Positions 41,833-50,383 of a stretch of DNA of 64,000 nucleotides are shown here, one piece after another. The translations under genes and the position numbers were made by a program. The notes under the pieces are model-generated. The model saw only the letters and a list, made by a program, of their open reading frames with translations, was not told the DNA's origin and did not search any database. The stretch's first letter is position 1, and each line of letters starts with the position of its first letter. The DNA is from an uncultured Muribaculaceae bacterium (GTDB taxonomy: Bacteria > Bacteroidota > Bacteroidia > Bacteroidales > Muribaculaceae), in the NCBI GenBank assembly GCA_910584055.1, contig CAJTZS010000009.1:1-64000 (forward strand). Reading direction: 5' to 3'.

Positions 41833-44772
41833 TTATAGTGTCTTCTTCACCTCTACCTCTTCGTATGCCTCGATGAAGTCGCCTTCGCGGACATCGTTGT
41901 AGCCCTGGATCGAGAGACCGCAGTCGTAACCGGAGACTACATCCTTGACATCGTCTTTGAACCGCTTCAAGGAACCGAGTTCACCGGTGTAGATTACGAT
42001 GCCGTCGCGGATCAGGCGCACTTTGCTGGAGCGTTTGATCTTTCCGTCGCGTACGATGGCACCGGCAATTGTGCCCACTTTCGAGATGTGATAGGTCTGA
42101 AGCACTTCCGCCGTACCGGTAATCTCCTCCTTGATTTCGGGAGAAAGCATACCCTCCATCGCGTCTTTGACTTCTTCGATGGCTTTGTAGATGACTGAGT
42201 AGAGACGTATCTCCACGCCCTCTTTCTCAGCCTCGCGCTTCGCCGCCGCCGAAGGACGCACCTGGAAGCCGATGATGATGGCATCGGAAGCCGCTGCGAG
42301 AGTGACATCGGATTCGGAAATTGCTCCGACACCCTTATGAAGCACGTTGACCTGCACTTCCGGAGTGGAAAGCTTAAGAAGCGAGTCGGAGAGGGCTTCG
42401 ATCGAACCGTCCACGTCTCCCTTGACCACGAGGTTGAGTTCGTGGAAATCGTTGAGGGCACGACGGCGTCCAAGCTCTTCGAGTCCGAGACGTTTCTTGG
42501 TGCGGAGTCCGAGCTCGCGTTGCAGCTGTTCGCGCTTGCCGGCGATCTCGCGTGCCTCCTGTTCGGTTTCGAGGACATTGAACGTGTCGCCTGCCTGCGG
42601 TGCGCCGTTAAGACCTAAGATAAGCACCGGGGTAGCCGGACCGGCCTCCTTCACGCGCTGATTACGCTCGTTGAACATAGCCTTGACCTTACCGTAGTGT
42701 GTTCCGGCAAGGATGACATCGCCCACACGGAGCGTACCGTTCTGAACGAGGACGGTGGCGACATAGCCGCGACCTTTGTCGAGAGAAGACTCTATCACCG
42801 AACCGATGGCGTTTCGTTCCGGATTTGCCTTGAGATCAAGCATCTCGGCTTCAAGCAGCACCTTCTCCATCAGTTCATCGACACCGAGACCCTTCTTGGC
42901 CGAGATGTCCTGACTCTGATATTTGCCGCCCCATTCCTCAACGAGGTAATTCATGCCGGCAAGCTCTTCCTTGATCTTGTCGGGGTTGGCGGTGGGTTTA
43001 TCGATCTTGTTTATGGCGAACACCATCGGCACGCCTGCCGCCGAAGCATGGTTGATGGCCTCTATTGTCTGAGGCATCACATTGTCGTCGGCTGCCACGA
43101 TGATGATGGCGAGGTCGGTTACTTTCGCTCCGCGGGCACGCATGGCGGTGAACGCCTCGTGGCCCGGAGTGTCGAGGAACGTGATATGACGGCCGTCGGA
43201 GAGCTTCACGTTGTATGCACCGATGTGCTGTGTGATACCTCCCGCCTCGCCGGCAATCACGTTAGCCTTACGGATATAGTCGAGCAGCGAAGTCTTACCG
43301 TGGTCCACGTGACCCATGACGGTAACGATCGGCGGACGGCTCTGGAGCTCTTCCTCCTTGTCTTCAACCACTTCAATAGCCTCGGTTACGTCAGCACTGA
43401 CAAACTCAGTGGTGAATCCGAATTCCTCAGCCACGATATTGATGGTCTCAGCGTCAAGACGCTGGTTGATGGATACCATCACGCCAAGGTTCATGCAGGT
43501 GGCGATGACGTTGTTGACGGGCACGTCCATAAGGTTGGCAAGGTCGTTGGCGGTCACGAACTCGGTGATCTTGATTACCGAGCTTTCGGCTGCTTCGCGC
43601 TGCTGGTTCTCCAGTTCGCGGTTGTGCATCTCCTCGCGTTTCTCCTTACGCCACTTCGCACTCTTCTTGGGAGCCTTGTTGGTGAGACGGGCGAGAGTCT
43701 CCTTCACCTGCTTCTGAACATCTTCCGAATTTACTTCCGGTTTGACGGGGCGTTTGTCGCGTTTGCGCTTGTTCTCGCCTCTGCCTCCACCTTGATTGCC
43801 ACCCTGATTGCCGCCTTTATTCTCTTTCTTGCGGCCTTCAGAGCCGAACCCGGGTTGCGACACTGCCTTTTCAATGTCCACTTTCTCTTTGCCGATGCGC
43901 TTGCGCTTCTTCTGCGAGCCGTCGCCGGCTGCCGCCGCATGGGCGCGGGCCGCTTCGGCGCGGCGTTCACTGCGGCTCTTCTTGCGCGGACGTGTTGACT
44001 GGTTTATTGCAGAGAGGTCGATTTTGCCGACAACTTTCAGCTCCGGTCCGGCAGGCGTGGGCGCGTAACGGAACACTCCGTTGCCATCCGTGGTGCCTGT
44101 TTCCTTTGCCGGTTGCTGCGTGGAAGCCTCTTTTACAGTGACTTTCTCCGCCGCTTTGGGCTGAGGTTTAGGCTCCTGCTTCGGTTGCGGCTTGGGCTCT
44201 TGCCTGACTTGAGGCTTCTGCTCCGGTTTAGGTTCCGGCTTAACCTCCGGCTTCGGTTCCGGTTTCACTTCCGGTTTTGGCTCCGGCGCGGGTTCGGGCT
44301 TTACCTCCGGCATTGGTTCCGGTGTGGGCTTAACCTCCGGTTTAAGCTCGGGTTTGATTTCCGGCTTTGGTTCCGGTGCGGGTTTTACCTCCGGTTTAGG
44401 TTCCGGTTTAGGCTCTGCTGCAGGTTTCGCTTCAGCGGTAGCAGCGGGTCGGGGCTTGTCAAGGTCTATATGACCAACCACCCTCGGACCGGCAGACGTA
44501 GGAACGGAGGTCTTGATTTCCTCCGGAGCGATGCGGTCTCTGTTTTTCTCCTTGCGTTCTTGTTTCTTTGCGGCGCCAAAGTCGTCGGATTTCTCCTTTA
44601 TACCCTTGTCTTTGCTGAATTCCTTTGTGAGGATTCCGACCGCATCTTCATCGATACGGGTGTTTGGGCCGGGATTCTCTTCAATCTCGACATTGTTTTT
44701 GCGCAGGAATTCCACCGCAGTGTTGATTCCTACATTGAGGTCTTTTGCTACTTTGCTGATCTTTATGCGCAT
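41833..44772 (-). CDS. infB: Translation initiation factor IF-2
   Basis: This 979-residue GTPase places initiator tRNA on the 30S subunit. The N-terminal IF2_N domain (MRIKISKVAKDLNVGINTAV) is followed by a long Pro/Glu/Lys-repeat linker (PKPEVKP units, about residues 120-220) and Gly/Arg-rich segments. The G domain carries VTVMGHVDHGKTSLLDYIR, DTPGHEAF and NKIDKP. Domains II-IV end VREGDFIEAYEEVEVKKTL. The start at 44772 matches the IF2_N consensus. It is last in the canonical rimP-nusA-infB operon. The repeat linker is visible at DNA level around 44150-44450. Confidence 0.97.
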   Translation of the reverse strand: MRIKISKVAKDLNVGINTAVEFLRKNNVEIEENPGPNTRIDEDAVGILTKEFSKDKGIKEKSDDFGAAKKQERKEKNRDRIAPEEIKTSVPTSAGPRVVGHIDLDKPRPAATAEAKPAAEPKPEPKPEVKPAPEPKPEIKPELKPEVKPTPEPMPEVKPEPAPEPKPEVKPEPKPEVKPEPKPEQKPQVRQEPKPQPKQEPKPQPKAAEKVTVKEASTQQPAKETGTTDGNGVFRYAPTPAGPELKVVGKIDLSAINQSTRPRKKSRSERRAEAARAHAAAAGDGSQKKRKRIGKEKVDIEKAVSQPGFGSEGRKKENKGGNQGGNQGGGRGENKRKRDKRPVKPEVNSEDVQKQVKETLARLTNKAPKKSAKWRKEKREEMHNRELENQQREAAESSVIKITEFVTANDLANLMDVPVNNVIATCMNLGVMVSINQRLDAETINIVAEEFGFTTEFVSADVTEAIEVVEDKEEELQSRPPIVTVMGHVDHGKTSLLDYIRKANVIAGEAGGITQHIGAYNVKLSDGRHITFLDTPGHEAFTAMRARGAKVTDLAIIIVAADDNVMPQTIEAINHASAAGVPMVFAINKIDKPTANPDKIKEELAGMNYLVEEWGGKYQSQDISAKKGLGVDELMEKVLLEAEMLDLKANPERNAIGSVIESSLDKGRGYVATVLVQNGTLRVGDVILAGTHYGKVKAMFNERNQRVKEAGPATPVLILGLNGAPQAGDTFNVLETEQEAREIAGKREQLQRELGLRTKKRLGLEELGRRRALNDFHELNLVVKGDVDGSIEALSDSLLKLSTPEVQVNVLHKGVGAISESDVTLAAASDAIIIGFQVRPSAAAKREAEKEGVEIRLYSVIYKAIEEVKDAMEGMLSPEIKEEITGTAEVLQTYHISKVGTIAGAIVRDGKIKRSSKVRLIRDGIVIYTGELGSLKRFKDDVKDVVSGYDCGLSIQGYNDVREGDFIEAYEEVEVKKTL

Positions 44773-44821
44773 ATGTAATTTTTGTGGTTGCAATAATAAT
44801 TAGAAGTTGTTGATTAACTTC

Positions 44822-46069
44822 TTAGTCTTCGAACTCGGCGCGGAGCACTTCAAGGACGTGCTGCAGCGTGGAGTCTTCCAAGTCTGCCTGATCGAGGACA
44901 TGCTGCGGAGCGTTGAGCACAGCCTTGGCGGTGCCGAGTCCGAGGTCCTTGAGGGTTTCGATCACCCATTCGTCGATTTCATCGTTGAATTCATCGAGGT
45001 AGATGTCTTCCTCTCCAGGTTCGATGTCGCGGTAAACGTCGATCGAGAATCCGGTGAGCATGGATGCGAGACGGATGTTCATACCTCCCTTGCCGATAGC
45101 GAGGCTGACCTCATCGGGATGGAGGAACACTTCTGCCTTCTTCTCCTCTTCGTTGAGGCGGATTGAAGATATCTTGGCGGGGCTGAGGGCTCGCTGGATA
45201 TAAAGCTGCGGATTGGCGGTGAATGAAATCACGTCGATATTCTCGTTGCGAAGTTCGCGCACGATGCCGTGGATGCGGCTGCCTTTGATACCTACACAGG
45301 CGCCTACGGGGTCGATACGGTCGTCATAACTTTCCACAGCTATCTTGGCGCGCTCACCGGGGATGCGGGCAACATCCTTGATGGTGATGAGTCCGTCGTG
45401 GATCTCGGGAACCTCCTGCTCGAAGAGGCGGCGGAGGAAGCGGGGATCCGTACGGCTCACGATGACTTTCGGATTGTTGTTGGGGTTGTCCACACGTTTC
45501 ACGATGGCGCGAACCATGTCTCCCTTATGGAAGAAATCGCCGGGAATCTGTTCCTCTTTAGGCATGATAAGCTCATTCTGCTCTTCATCGAGAAGGAGCA
45601 TTTCGCGTTTCCATATCTGATGGACCTCACCGGTGATAACCTCACCTTCGAGTTCCTTGAATTTTGTGTAGATAGCGTCTTTCTGAAGATCGAGGATTTT
45701 AGACTGCAGAGTCTGGCGCAAGTTAAGGATGGCGCGGCGGCCGAATTTCTCAAAGAAAATCTGCTTGGTCACGTCTTCGCCGATTTCGCATTCAGGGTCA
45801 ATCTCGCGGGCATCGGTGAGACCGATCTGCATGTCCTTGTTTTCGACTTCACCGTCAGGAACTACTTCAAGGTTCTGATATATCTCGCAGTCGCCCTTGT
45901 CGGGATTCATGATGACGTCGAAATTCTCGTCGGATCCAAACATTTTTGCCAGCACATTGCGGAATGATTCCTCAAGCACTGATATCATAGTGGTTTTGTC
46001 AATGTTCTTGAGTTCTTTGAACTCTGCGAACCGATCGACCATATTCACTGTCTCTGCTTTCTTTGCCAT
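44822..46069 (-). CDS. nusA: Transcription termination/antitermination factor NusA
   Basis: This 415-residue RNA-polymerase-binding factor has an N-terminal domain (DRFAEFKELKNIDKTTMISV, FDVIMNPDKGDCEIYQ), an S1 domain (GEVHQIWKREMLLLDEEQNELIMP) and two KH domains (GACVGIKGSRIHGIVRELRNENIDV, VSLAIGKGGMNIRLASML). It is followed by a short acidic tail without the repeats of the E. coli protein, as usual in Bacteroidetes. It lies 49 bp before infB and is transcribed from rimP. Confidence 0.97.
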   Translation of the reverse strand: MAKKAETVNMVDRFAEFKELKNIDKTTMISVLEESFRNVLAKMFGSDENFDVIMNPDKGDCEIYQNLEVVPDGEVENKDMQIGLTDAREIDPECEIGEDVTKQIFFEKFGRRAILNLRQTLQSKILDLQKDAIYTKFKELEGEVITGEVHQIWKREMLLLDEEQNELIMPKEEQIPGDFFHKGDMVRAIVKRVDNPNNNPKVIVSRTDPRFLRRLFEQEVPEIHDGLITIKDVARIPGERAKIAVESYDDRIDPVGACVGIKGSRIHGIVRELRNENIDVISFTANPQLYIQRALSPAKISSIRLNEEEKKAEVFLHPDEVSLAIGKGGMNIRLASMLTGFSIDVYRDIEPGEEDIYLDEFNDEIDEWVIETLKDLGLGTAKAVLNAPQHVLDQADLEDSTLQHVLEVLRAEFED

Positions 46070-46081
46070 TTACTTTATATA

Positions 46082-46187
46082 ATGTGAAATGTTGAATGTT
46101 TAATGTTTAATGGTTTTAAGGCTAAAGCCTAACGCGTAACGCCTAATACCTAAAGCCTAACGCCTAACGCCTAACGCCTAACGCCTC
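46082..46187. repeat. Short tandem repeats between rimP and nusA
   Basis: Two simple arrays sit in the 127-bp spacer. At 46082-46111 is an AATGTT(T/G) series. At about 46121-46187 is a run of TAACGCC heptamers (CCTAACGCCTAACGCC) with early degenerate units. Heptamer slippage would not change any protein. No terminator or gene is seen in the spacer. Confidence 0.7.
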
Positions 46188-46196
46188 CCCTTGGGT

Positions 46197-46661
46197 CTAA
46201 AACCTAAAAATATATTTGACTGAGTTGACGGCATCGTAGCGGAACTTGAATTCCTTCGTCACCTCCACGGGACGTTTCGCACCTTCGGGGCGCTCTTTGA
46301 CCGTGGAGACAATGACAAATTCCTCTTCTCCCGCTTCTGCAAGGATGCCTGTATATTTCTTGCCGTCGCGGGCAAGTACCTCGACCTCGTTGCCGAGGTT
46401 TTTCTCATACTGCTTGCGCACGCGGAACGGTGATGTAAGTCCGGCGGAACCGACTTCAAGTTCGTAATCCTCCGGCTCGCGTGGAAATTCCTCCTCTATG
46501 CGGCGGGTCAGCGACACGCAGAAGTCGATGTCAACGCTCTCAAAGGAATCGATATCCACCTTGATCTCGTTGGATGCCGAAACGCTTATTCCCACAAGGA
46601 AATAGGGCGTGCCGTCAAGTTCCTTCTCTATAAACTGTTCTAATGCTTTCTTATCTGTCAT
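46197..46661 (-). CDS. rimP: Ribosome maturation factor RimP
   Basis: This 154-residue protein assists 30S subunit assembly. The N-domain (LEQFIEKELDGTPYFLVGISVSASNEIKVDIDS) and the conserved YELEVGSAGLTSPFRVRKQYEKNLGNEVEV block are typical, ending in a small SH3-like domain. The start at 46661 (MTDKKALEQF) is preferred to the longer frame. It is first in the operon before nusA and infB. Confidence 0.93.
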   Translation of the reverse strand: MTDKKALEQFIEKELDGTPYFLVGISVSASNEIKVDIDSFESVDIDFCVSLTRRIEEEFPREPEDYELEVGSAGLTSPFRVRKQYEKNLGNEVEVLARDGKKYTGILAEAGEEEFVIVSTVKERPEGAKRPVEVTKEFKFRYDAVNSVKYIFRF

Positions 46662-46814
46662 AACCAAAAACAAGGAGGAGACGTATGTCCCCTCCGGAAT
46701 TCTATGCAAAGATAATAAAAAATCCCCGTTTTCTTTATATTTATGGCTGTCTTAGTGGCGAATATGGAGTAATATGGACTAAAAATAACACTTATTAACA
46801 AAATTTAATAATAA

Positions 46815-47447
46815 TTAAATCTTATTTTCAAGCCATGCGTCTATCAATTTACGGGACAGGGACGGCAATGTAGGAAGGAGGGGCGGCTCTTCGCGGCTGA
46901 ACCATCCTCCGTCGGAGAGTTCGCCGTCGGCAAAAGAGAGTTCGCCATCCGAATGCTCTGCAGTGAATGCGATCATCAATTGTGATGGGAATGGCCATGA
47001 CTGGCTGCCGAAGTATCTGATATTGCTGATTTTCAGTGTGGTCTCTTCCTCGACTTCTCGTGTTACGCATTCTTCGAGGGTTTCTCCCGTCTCAACGAAT
47101 CCGGCAACGAGCGCGAACATCGGGCGGGAGAAATTGCGTGCATGAACGAGCAGCGCTTTTTCTCCACGCTTTATAAGCACCAGTATGGCCGGCGACAGCG
47201 AGGGGAAATCTTCGCGGCCGCAGGCGGGGCATTTGACGGATATTTCAGTTGACGGCCGCATCTCTGCACCGCAAGAGCCGCAAAAGCGGTGCGTCTCCCG
47301 GAAGTATTGCAACTCGGCGTTCCGTGCCTCCCGTTTCCACTCCTCTTCCGGCACATAGTTCCATAGTTCCCGCAATCCGACTTCTTTCTCTAAATCATTT
47401 CCCTCATCGTCCTTTATGGTTACCTTGTAAGCCTTATATCCATTCAT
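46815..47447 (-). CDS. nudC: NUDIX hydrolase, NADH pyrophosphatase (NudC) type
   Basis: This 210-residue enzyme by family hydrolyses NAD(H) and removes NAD caps from RNA. A zinc ribbon (CGSCGAEMRPSTEISVKCPACG) precedes the NUDIX box GFVETGETLEECVTREVEEET and the NudC-specific SQSWPFPSQLMIAF. It lacks the large N-terminal domain of E. coli NudC, as several Bacteroidetes members do. It is separated from rimP by 153 bp and from dnaX by a 46-bp spacer made mostly of a CATTAC-type repeat. Confidence 0.92.
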   Translation of the reverse strand: MNGYKAYKVTIKDDEGNDLEKEVGLRELWNYVPEEEWKREARNAELQYFRETHRFCGSCGAEMRPSTEISVKCPACGREDFPSLSPAILVLIKRGEKALLVHARNFSRPMFALVAGFVETGETLEECVTREVEEETTLKISNIRYFGSQSWPFPSQLMIAFTAEHSDGELSFADGELSDGGWFSREEPPLLPTLPSLSRKLIDAWLENKI

Positions 47448-47491
47448 TACCCATTACACATTACTCATTTCACATTATCCATTACCCATTA
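47443..47491. repeat. CATTAC-type degenerate tandem repeat
   Basis: The spacer between dnaX and nudC is almost wholly a series of CATTACCCATTACACATTAC-like units of about 7-8 nt. It resembles in style the AATGTT series before nusA, read on the other strand. No other function is visible. Confidence 0.6.
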
Positions 47492-47493
47492 AT

Positions 47494-49266
47494 TTAAGCC
47501 ATTTCGGCATCAATGTTTTGCAGGAATTCGCCGAGGGCTGGATTCTCGGTGATGATTTTTTTGAGGAATTCCTGTGGGGGGAGGGGCTTGAGTATCTCCG
47601 CTTTTTCATCGATGCGGGCTTCGAGAGAGAGATGGTCGTTTTTGAGATAATCGCGCAGGAACGTCACGAGTTTCTGCATCGATGATTCGAAGGCCTGCAA
47701 TTGCGCTGGGTGTTCGACCATCAGCGAATAACAAGTGTCGGACTTCTTTTCGCGCCTGGCCACGCGCATGGTGCTCAGCAGGATGTGCATGTCGCCGTGG
47801 TTGGCCATGAAAGCCTGCCAAGCCCTTTCGAAATCCTGTTCGGAAAATGGCGTTTCCCGCTTTTCGAGAGTGTACACCGGCATCTCTTCCGGTTTGTCGC
47901 TAAGCCTGAAAGCGCGTGGCCTCCCCTTGGGAAGAGGCTTATGTTCATGTCGTGGCTCTGTGGGGACAGTTTTGGGAGATTCCGATGGATACTGCGGCTG
48001 AGGATCGGTTGTCACCGGTGGCTCGGGTGCCGGCTCGGGTGTGGGTTCGGGTGCAGGCTCGGATGCCGGTTCAGTCTTTTTATCCCTGCCGCCGATATGG
48101 GGCTGTTCCAATGGGTTGCGGAGGGAGGGGAGAACCTCCGCCTGATCAAAAGGGGGCGTGGCAGGTTTGAGGAGTTGGCATAGACGTATCAGGGCGACTT
48201 CCACGAGAAGTTGCTTGTTGGACGACGTGCGGTATGCATAGTCGGCATCGTTAAGGATTTTCATGGCCGCGTAATACCATTGTAGCGGTAGCTTAGCGGT
48301 CTGGGCCTTGAACGACGCGGCTGTGTCGCTGTCAACTTCAAGCAACGGAATCGTGCGAGGGTCGGCCGCCACCATCAGGTCGCGCACATGGTTGGCGAGG
48401 CCGTTGATGAAAAAGAGGGAATCGAACCCCTTGTCGCGTATTTCCTTATAGATGAGGAGCGCATCGGGAACATCGCCGGAGGCAAAGGCGTCTACAAGAC
48501 GGAAGTAGAAATCGTAATCGAGCACATTGAGGTTGTCGATTGCCGATTCATATGTGATTACGCCTCCGGAAGAGGCGGCAACCTGGTCGAAGATCGAGAG
48601 GGCGTCGCGCATGGCGCCGTCAGCTTTGCGGGCGATGATGCCGAGTGCGCGAGGATCGGCCTCAACACCGCGGTCGTTTGCCACATATTTGAGATGGTCA
48701 ACCATATCATCGACGGTGATACGTTTGAAATCGTATATCTGACACCGGCTGAGAATGGTAGGTATGACTTTATGTTTCTCGGTGGTGGCGAGAATGAAGA
48801 TGGCGTATTTAGGCGGCTCCTCAAGGGTCTTGAGGAATGCGTTGAAAGCCTGGGAGGAGAGCATGTGGACCTCGTCGATGATGAAGACTTTGTATTTCCC
48901 TTGCTGAGGCGGCACGTTCACCTGCTCGATAAGATTGCGGATGTCGTCAACGCTGTTGTTGGATGCGGCGTCAAGTTCGATGAGGTTGAACGAATTCCCT
49001 TTTGAAATGGCCATGCAGGAATCGCATTCGCCGCAAGCCTCCCCGTCGGCAGTTGGGTGTAGGCAATTGATGGTGCGTGCGAAAATGCGGGCGCACGAAG
49101 TCTTTCCGACACCTCTTGGCCCGCAGAACAGGTAAGCCTGGGCGAGGCGGCCGGAAGAGATTGAATTTTTCAGCGTTGCCGTAAGGTTCTTTTGCCCCAC
49201 GACGCTGGCGAACGTGGCGGGACGGTATTTACGGGCGCTGACAATATATTGAGAGTTGTCGCTCAT
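47494..49266 (-). CDS. dnaX: DNA polymerase III subunit gamma/tau
   Basis: This 590-residue clamp-loader subunit has an AAA+ core: Walker A GPRGVGKTSCARIFARTINC, zinc-binding CGECDSC, and Walker B VFIIDEVHMLSSQAFNAFLKTLEEPP. The sensor motif TTEKHKVIPTILSRCQ is present. A Pro/Glu-rich linker (EPAPEPTPEPAPEP, about residues 405-440) and a C-terminal tau-like domain follow. The protein is full-length tau; I see no obvious frameshift signal for a short gamma form. A TAGCTTTG -7 box lies 23 nt upstream. Confidence 0.96.
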   Translation of the reverse strand: MSDNSQYIVSARKYRPATFASVVGQKNLTATLKNSISSGRLAQAYLFCGPRGVGKTSCARIFARTINCLHPTADGEACGECDSCMAISKGNSFNLIELDAASNNSVDDIRNLIEQVNVPPQQGKYKVFIIDEVHMLSSQAFNAFLKTLEEPPKYAIFILATTEKHKVIPTILSRCQIYDFKRITVDDMVDHLKYVANDRGVEADPRALGIIARKADGAMRDALSIFDQVAASSGGVITYESAIDNLNVLDYDFYFRLVDAFASGDVPDALLIYKEIRDKGFDSLFFINGLANHVRDLMVAADPRTIPLLEVDSDTAASFKAQTAKLPLQWYYAAMKILNDADYAYRTSSNKQLLVEVALIRLCQLLKPATPPFDQAEVLPSLRNPLEQPHIGGRDKKTEPASEPAPEPTPEPAPEPPVTTDPQPQYPSESPKTVPTEPRHEHKPLPKGRPRAFRLSDKPEEMPVYTLEKRETPFSEQDFERAWQAFMANHGDMHILLSTMRVARREKKSDTCYSLMVEHPAQLQAFESSMQKLVTFLRDYLKNDHLSLEARIDEKAEILKPLPPQEFLKKIITENPALGEFLQNIDAEMA

Positions 49267-49289
49267 AAATGAATTTTAAAATTGGATTA

Positions 49290-49297
49290 CAAAGCTA
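49290..49297 (-). promoter_or_regulatory. dnaX promoter -7 box
   Basis: The minus strand reads TAGCTTTG, an exact TAnnTTTG. It predicts a very short leader before the dnaX ATG at 49266. A -33 partner is not clear. It lies in the divergent spacer shared with the cobalamin adenosyltransferase. Confidence 0.55.
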
Positions 49298-49356
49298 CAA
49301 AAAAAATGCAACAATATCGCTGTGGATGCGTTACAAAATATAAAATAAGAAATAAA

Positions 49357-49911
49357 ATGGCTAAAAGTGCGTTATATACGGGCACGGGCGATGCCGGTAC
49401 GACTTCGCTTGTGGGCGGAGAACGGGTGATGAAGAATAGTGTCAGGCTTGAGGCCTACGGCACTGTTGACGAGCTCTCGTCGGCGCTCGGCGTGATAGCT
49501 TCCGACAAAACCTGCAATACCGAAGTGAAAGGGCAGATCCTGTCTGTTCAAAACGAACTCTTCAACGTGGGGTGTTACCTCGCCACGGAATCCAAAGGGG
49601 AGAAGCCGGTTTGCAAGAGCCTGGAGGGAGACAGGATTGTCGAACTCGAGGGATGGATAGACGCGCTTGACGAGCAGACTCCCAAGATCCGGGCGTTTGT
49701 CCTGCCCGGCGGTTGTGAACTGGCATCCAAGGCGCATATGGCGCGGGTTATATGCCGACGTGCTGAGCGGCGCATTCTCGATTTAGCCGGGGAGGCGTAT
49801 GTTGATCCTGCTGTAGTGAAATATATCAACCGCCTGTCGGACTATCTTTTCATCGCCGCACGCTATTTCAACTTCCTGCAGGGGGAGAAAGAGATTATAT
49901 GGCAGAAATAA
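49357..49911 (+). CDS. Cob(I)alamin adenosyltransferase (PduO/MMAB type)
   Basis: This 184-residue enzyme transfers the adenosyl group of ATP to cob(I)alamin to make coenzyme B12. Motifs YTGTGDAGTTSLVGGERV, RLEAYGTVDELSSALG, FVLPGGCELASKAHMARVICRRAER and YINRLSDYLFIAARYFN are the PduO-type signature. The start at 49357 removes a 25-residue extension rich in unusual residues. It may serve methylmalonyl-CoA mutase or other B12 enzymes not in the window. Confidence 0.94.
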   Translation: MAKSALYTGTGDAGTTSLVGGERVMKNSVRLEAYGTVDELSSALGVIASDKTCNTEVKGQILSVQNELFNVGCYLATESKGEKPVCKSLEGDRIVELEGWIDALDEQTPKIRAFVLPGGCELASKAHMARVICRRAERRILDLAGEAYVDPAVVKYINRLSDYLFIAARYFNFLQGEKEIIWQK

Positions 49912-49962
49912 AATGGATTACTAATTAACGATATTATAAAATTAAGGTAAAAAATATTGCAT

Positions 49963-50184
49963 ATGTACTGGACACTTGAACTGGCGTCGAAACTTGAAGA
50001 CGCACCATGGCCCGCGACCAAGGAAGAATTGATTGATTTCGCAATGCGCAGCGGCGCCCCGCTTGAGGTGATAGAGAACCTCCAGGAAATCGAAGACGAA
50101 GGAGAGATCTACGAAAGCATCGAAGAGATCTGGCCCGACTACCCCTCCAAAGACGACTTCTTCTTCAACGAGGAAGAGTATTAA
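49963..50184 (+). CDS. DUF2795 small protein
   Basis: This 73-residue acidic protein is MYWTLELASKLEDAPWPATK, then EELIDFAMRSGAPLEVIENL and an Asp/Glu-rich end. It matches the DUF2795 family often seen beside core genes in Bacteroidetes. Function is unknown. I use the ATG at 49963; a TTG two codons upstream is less likely. It is the last chromosomal gene before the conjugative element. Confidence 0.85.
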   Translation: MYWTLELASKLEDAPWPATKEELIDFAMRSGAPLEVIENLQEIEDEGEIYESIEEIWPDYPSKDDFFFNEEEY

Positions 50185-50239
50185 GTCTTATATTTACATA
50201 TAAATCACTTATAATCAGCGAGATAAACAGATTTTGAAT

Positions 50240-50330
50240 GTTTGTCTCGTTGGTATTTTATAGCCTCAGATAGCCTATTTTGTTTGTCTAAAATACGATT
50301 TTTAACTATAAAAATTGGGTTTGTTTGTCT
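50240..50330 (+). repeat. Three helically phased GTTTGTCT repeats before the integrase
   Basis: Identical octamers occur at 50240-50247, 50282-50289 and 50323-50330, spaced 42 and 41 bp, which is about four turns of B-DNA. They precede the integrase start and sit at the presumed element end. They are candidate arm-type or recombination-directionality-factor binding sites. The function is inferred. Confidence 0.55.
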
Positions 50331-50339
50331 CAAATTCAT

Positions 50340-50347
50340 TACCTTTG
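50340..50347 (+). promoter_or_regulatory. Integrase promoter -7 box
   Basis: TACCTTTG followed by C fits TAnnTTTG and lies 36 nt before the integrase ATG. No well-spaced -33 element is present. The third GTTTGTCT repeat lies just upstream, so a protein bound there could control integrase expression. Confidence 0.55.
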
Positions 50348-50383
50348 CAGACGTTTGTGAGTATCGACAAAAAATCCTCCAAA

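Noticed and set aside
42697..43998. Open frame of 433 codons on the plus strand opposite infB
   Set aside because: It is antisense to the conserved IF-2 G domain, and its length follows from the biased codon use of infB.
44150..44450. CRISPR-like regular repeats
   Set aside because: They encode the Pro/Glu/Lys linker of IF-2 in frame and have no spacer structure.
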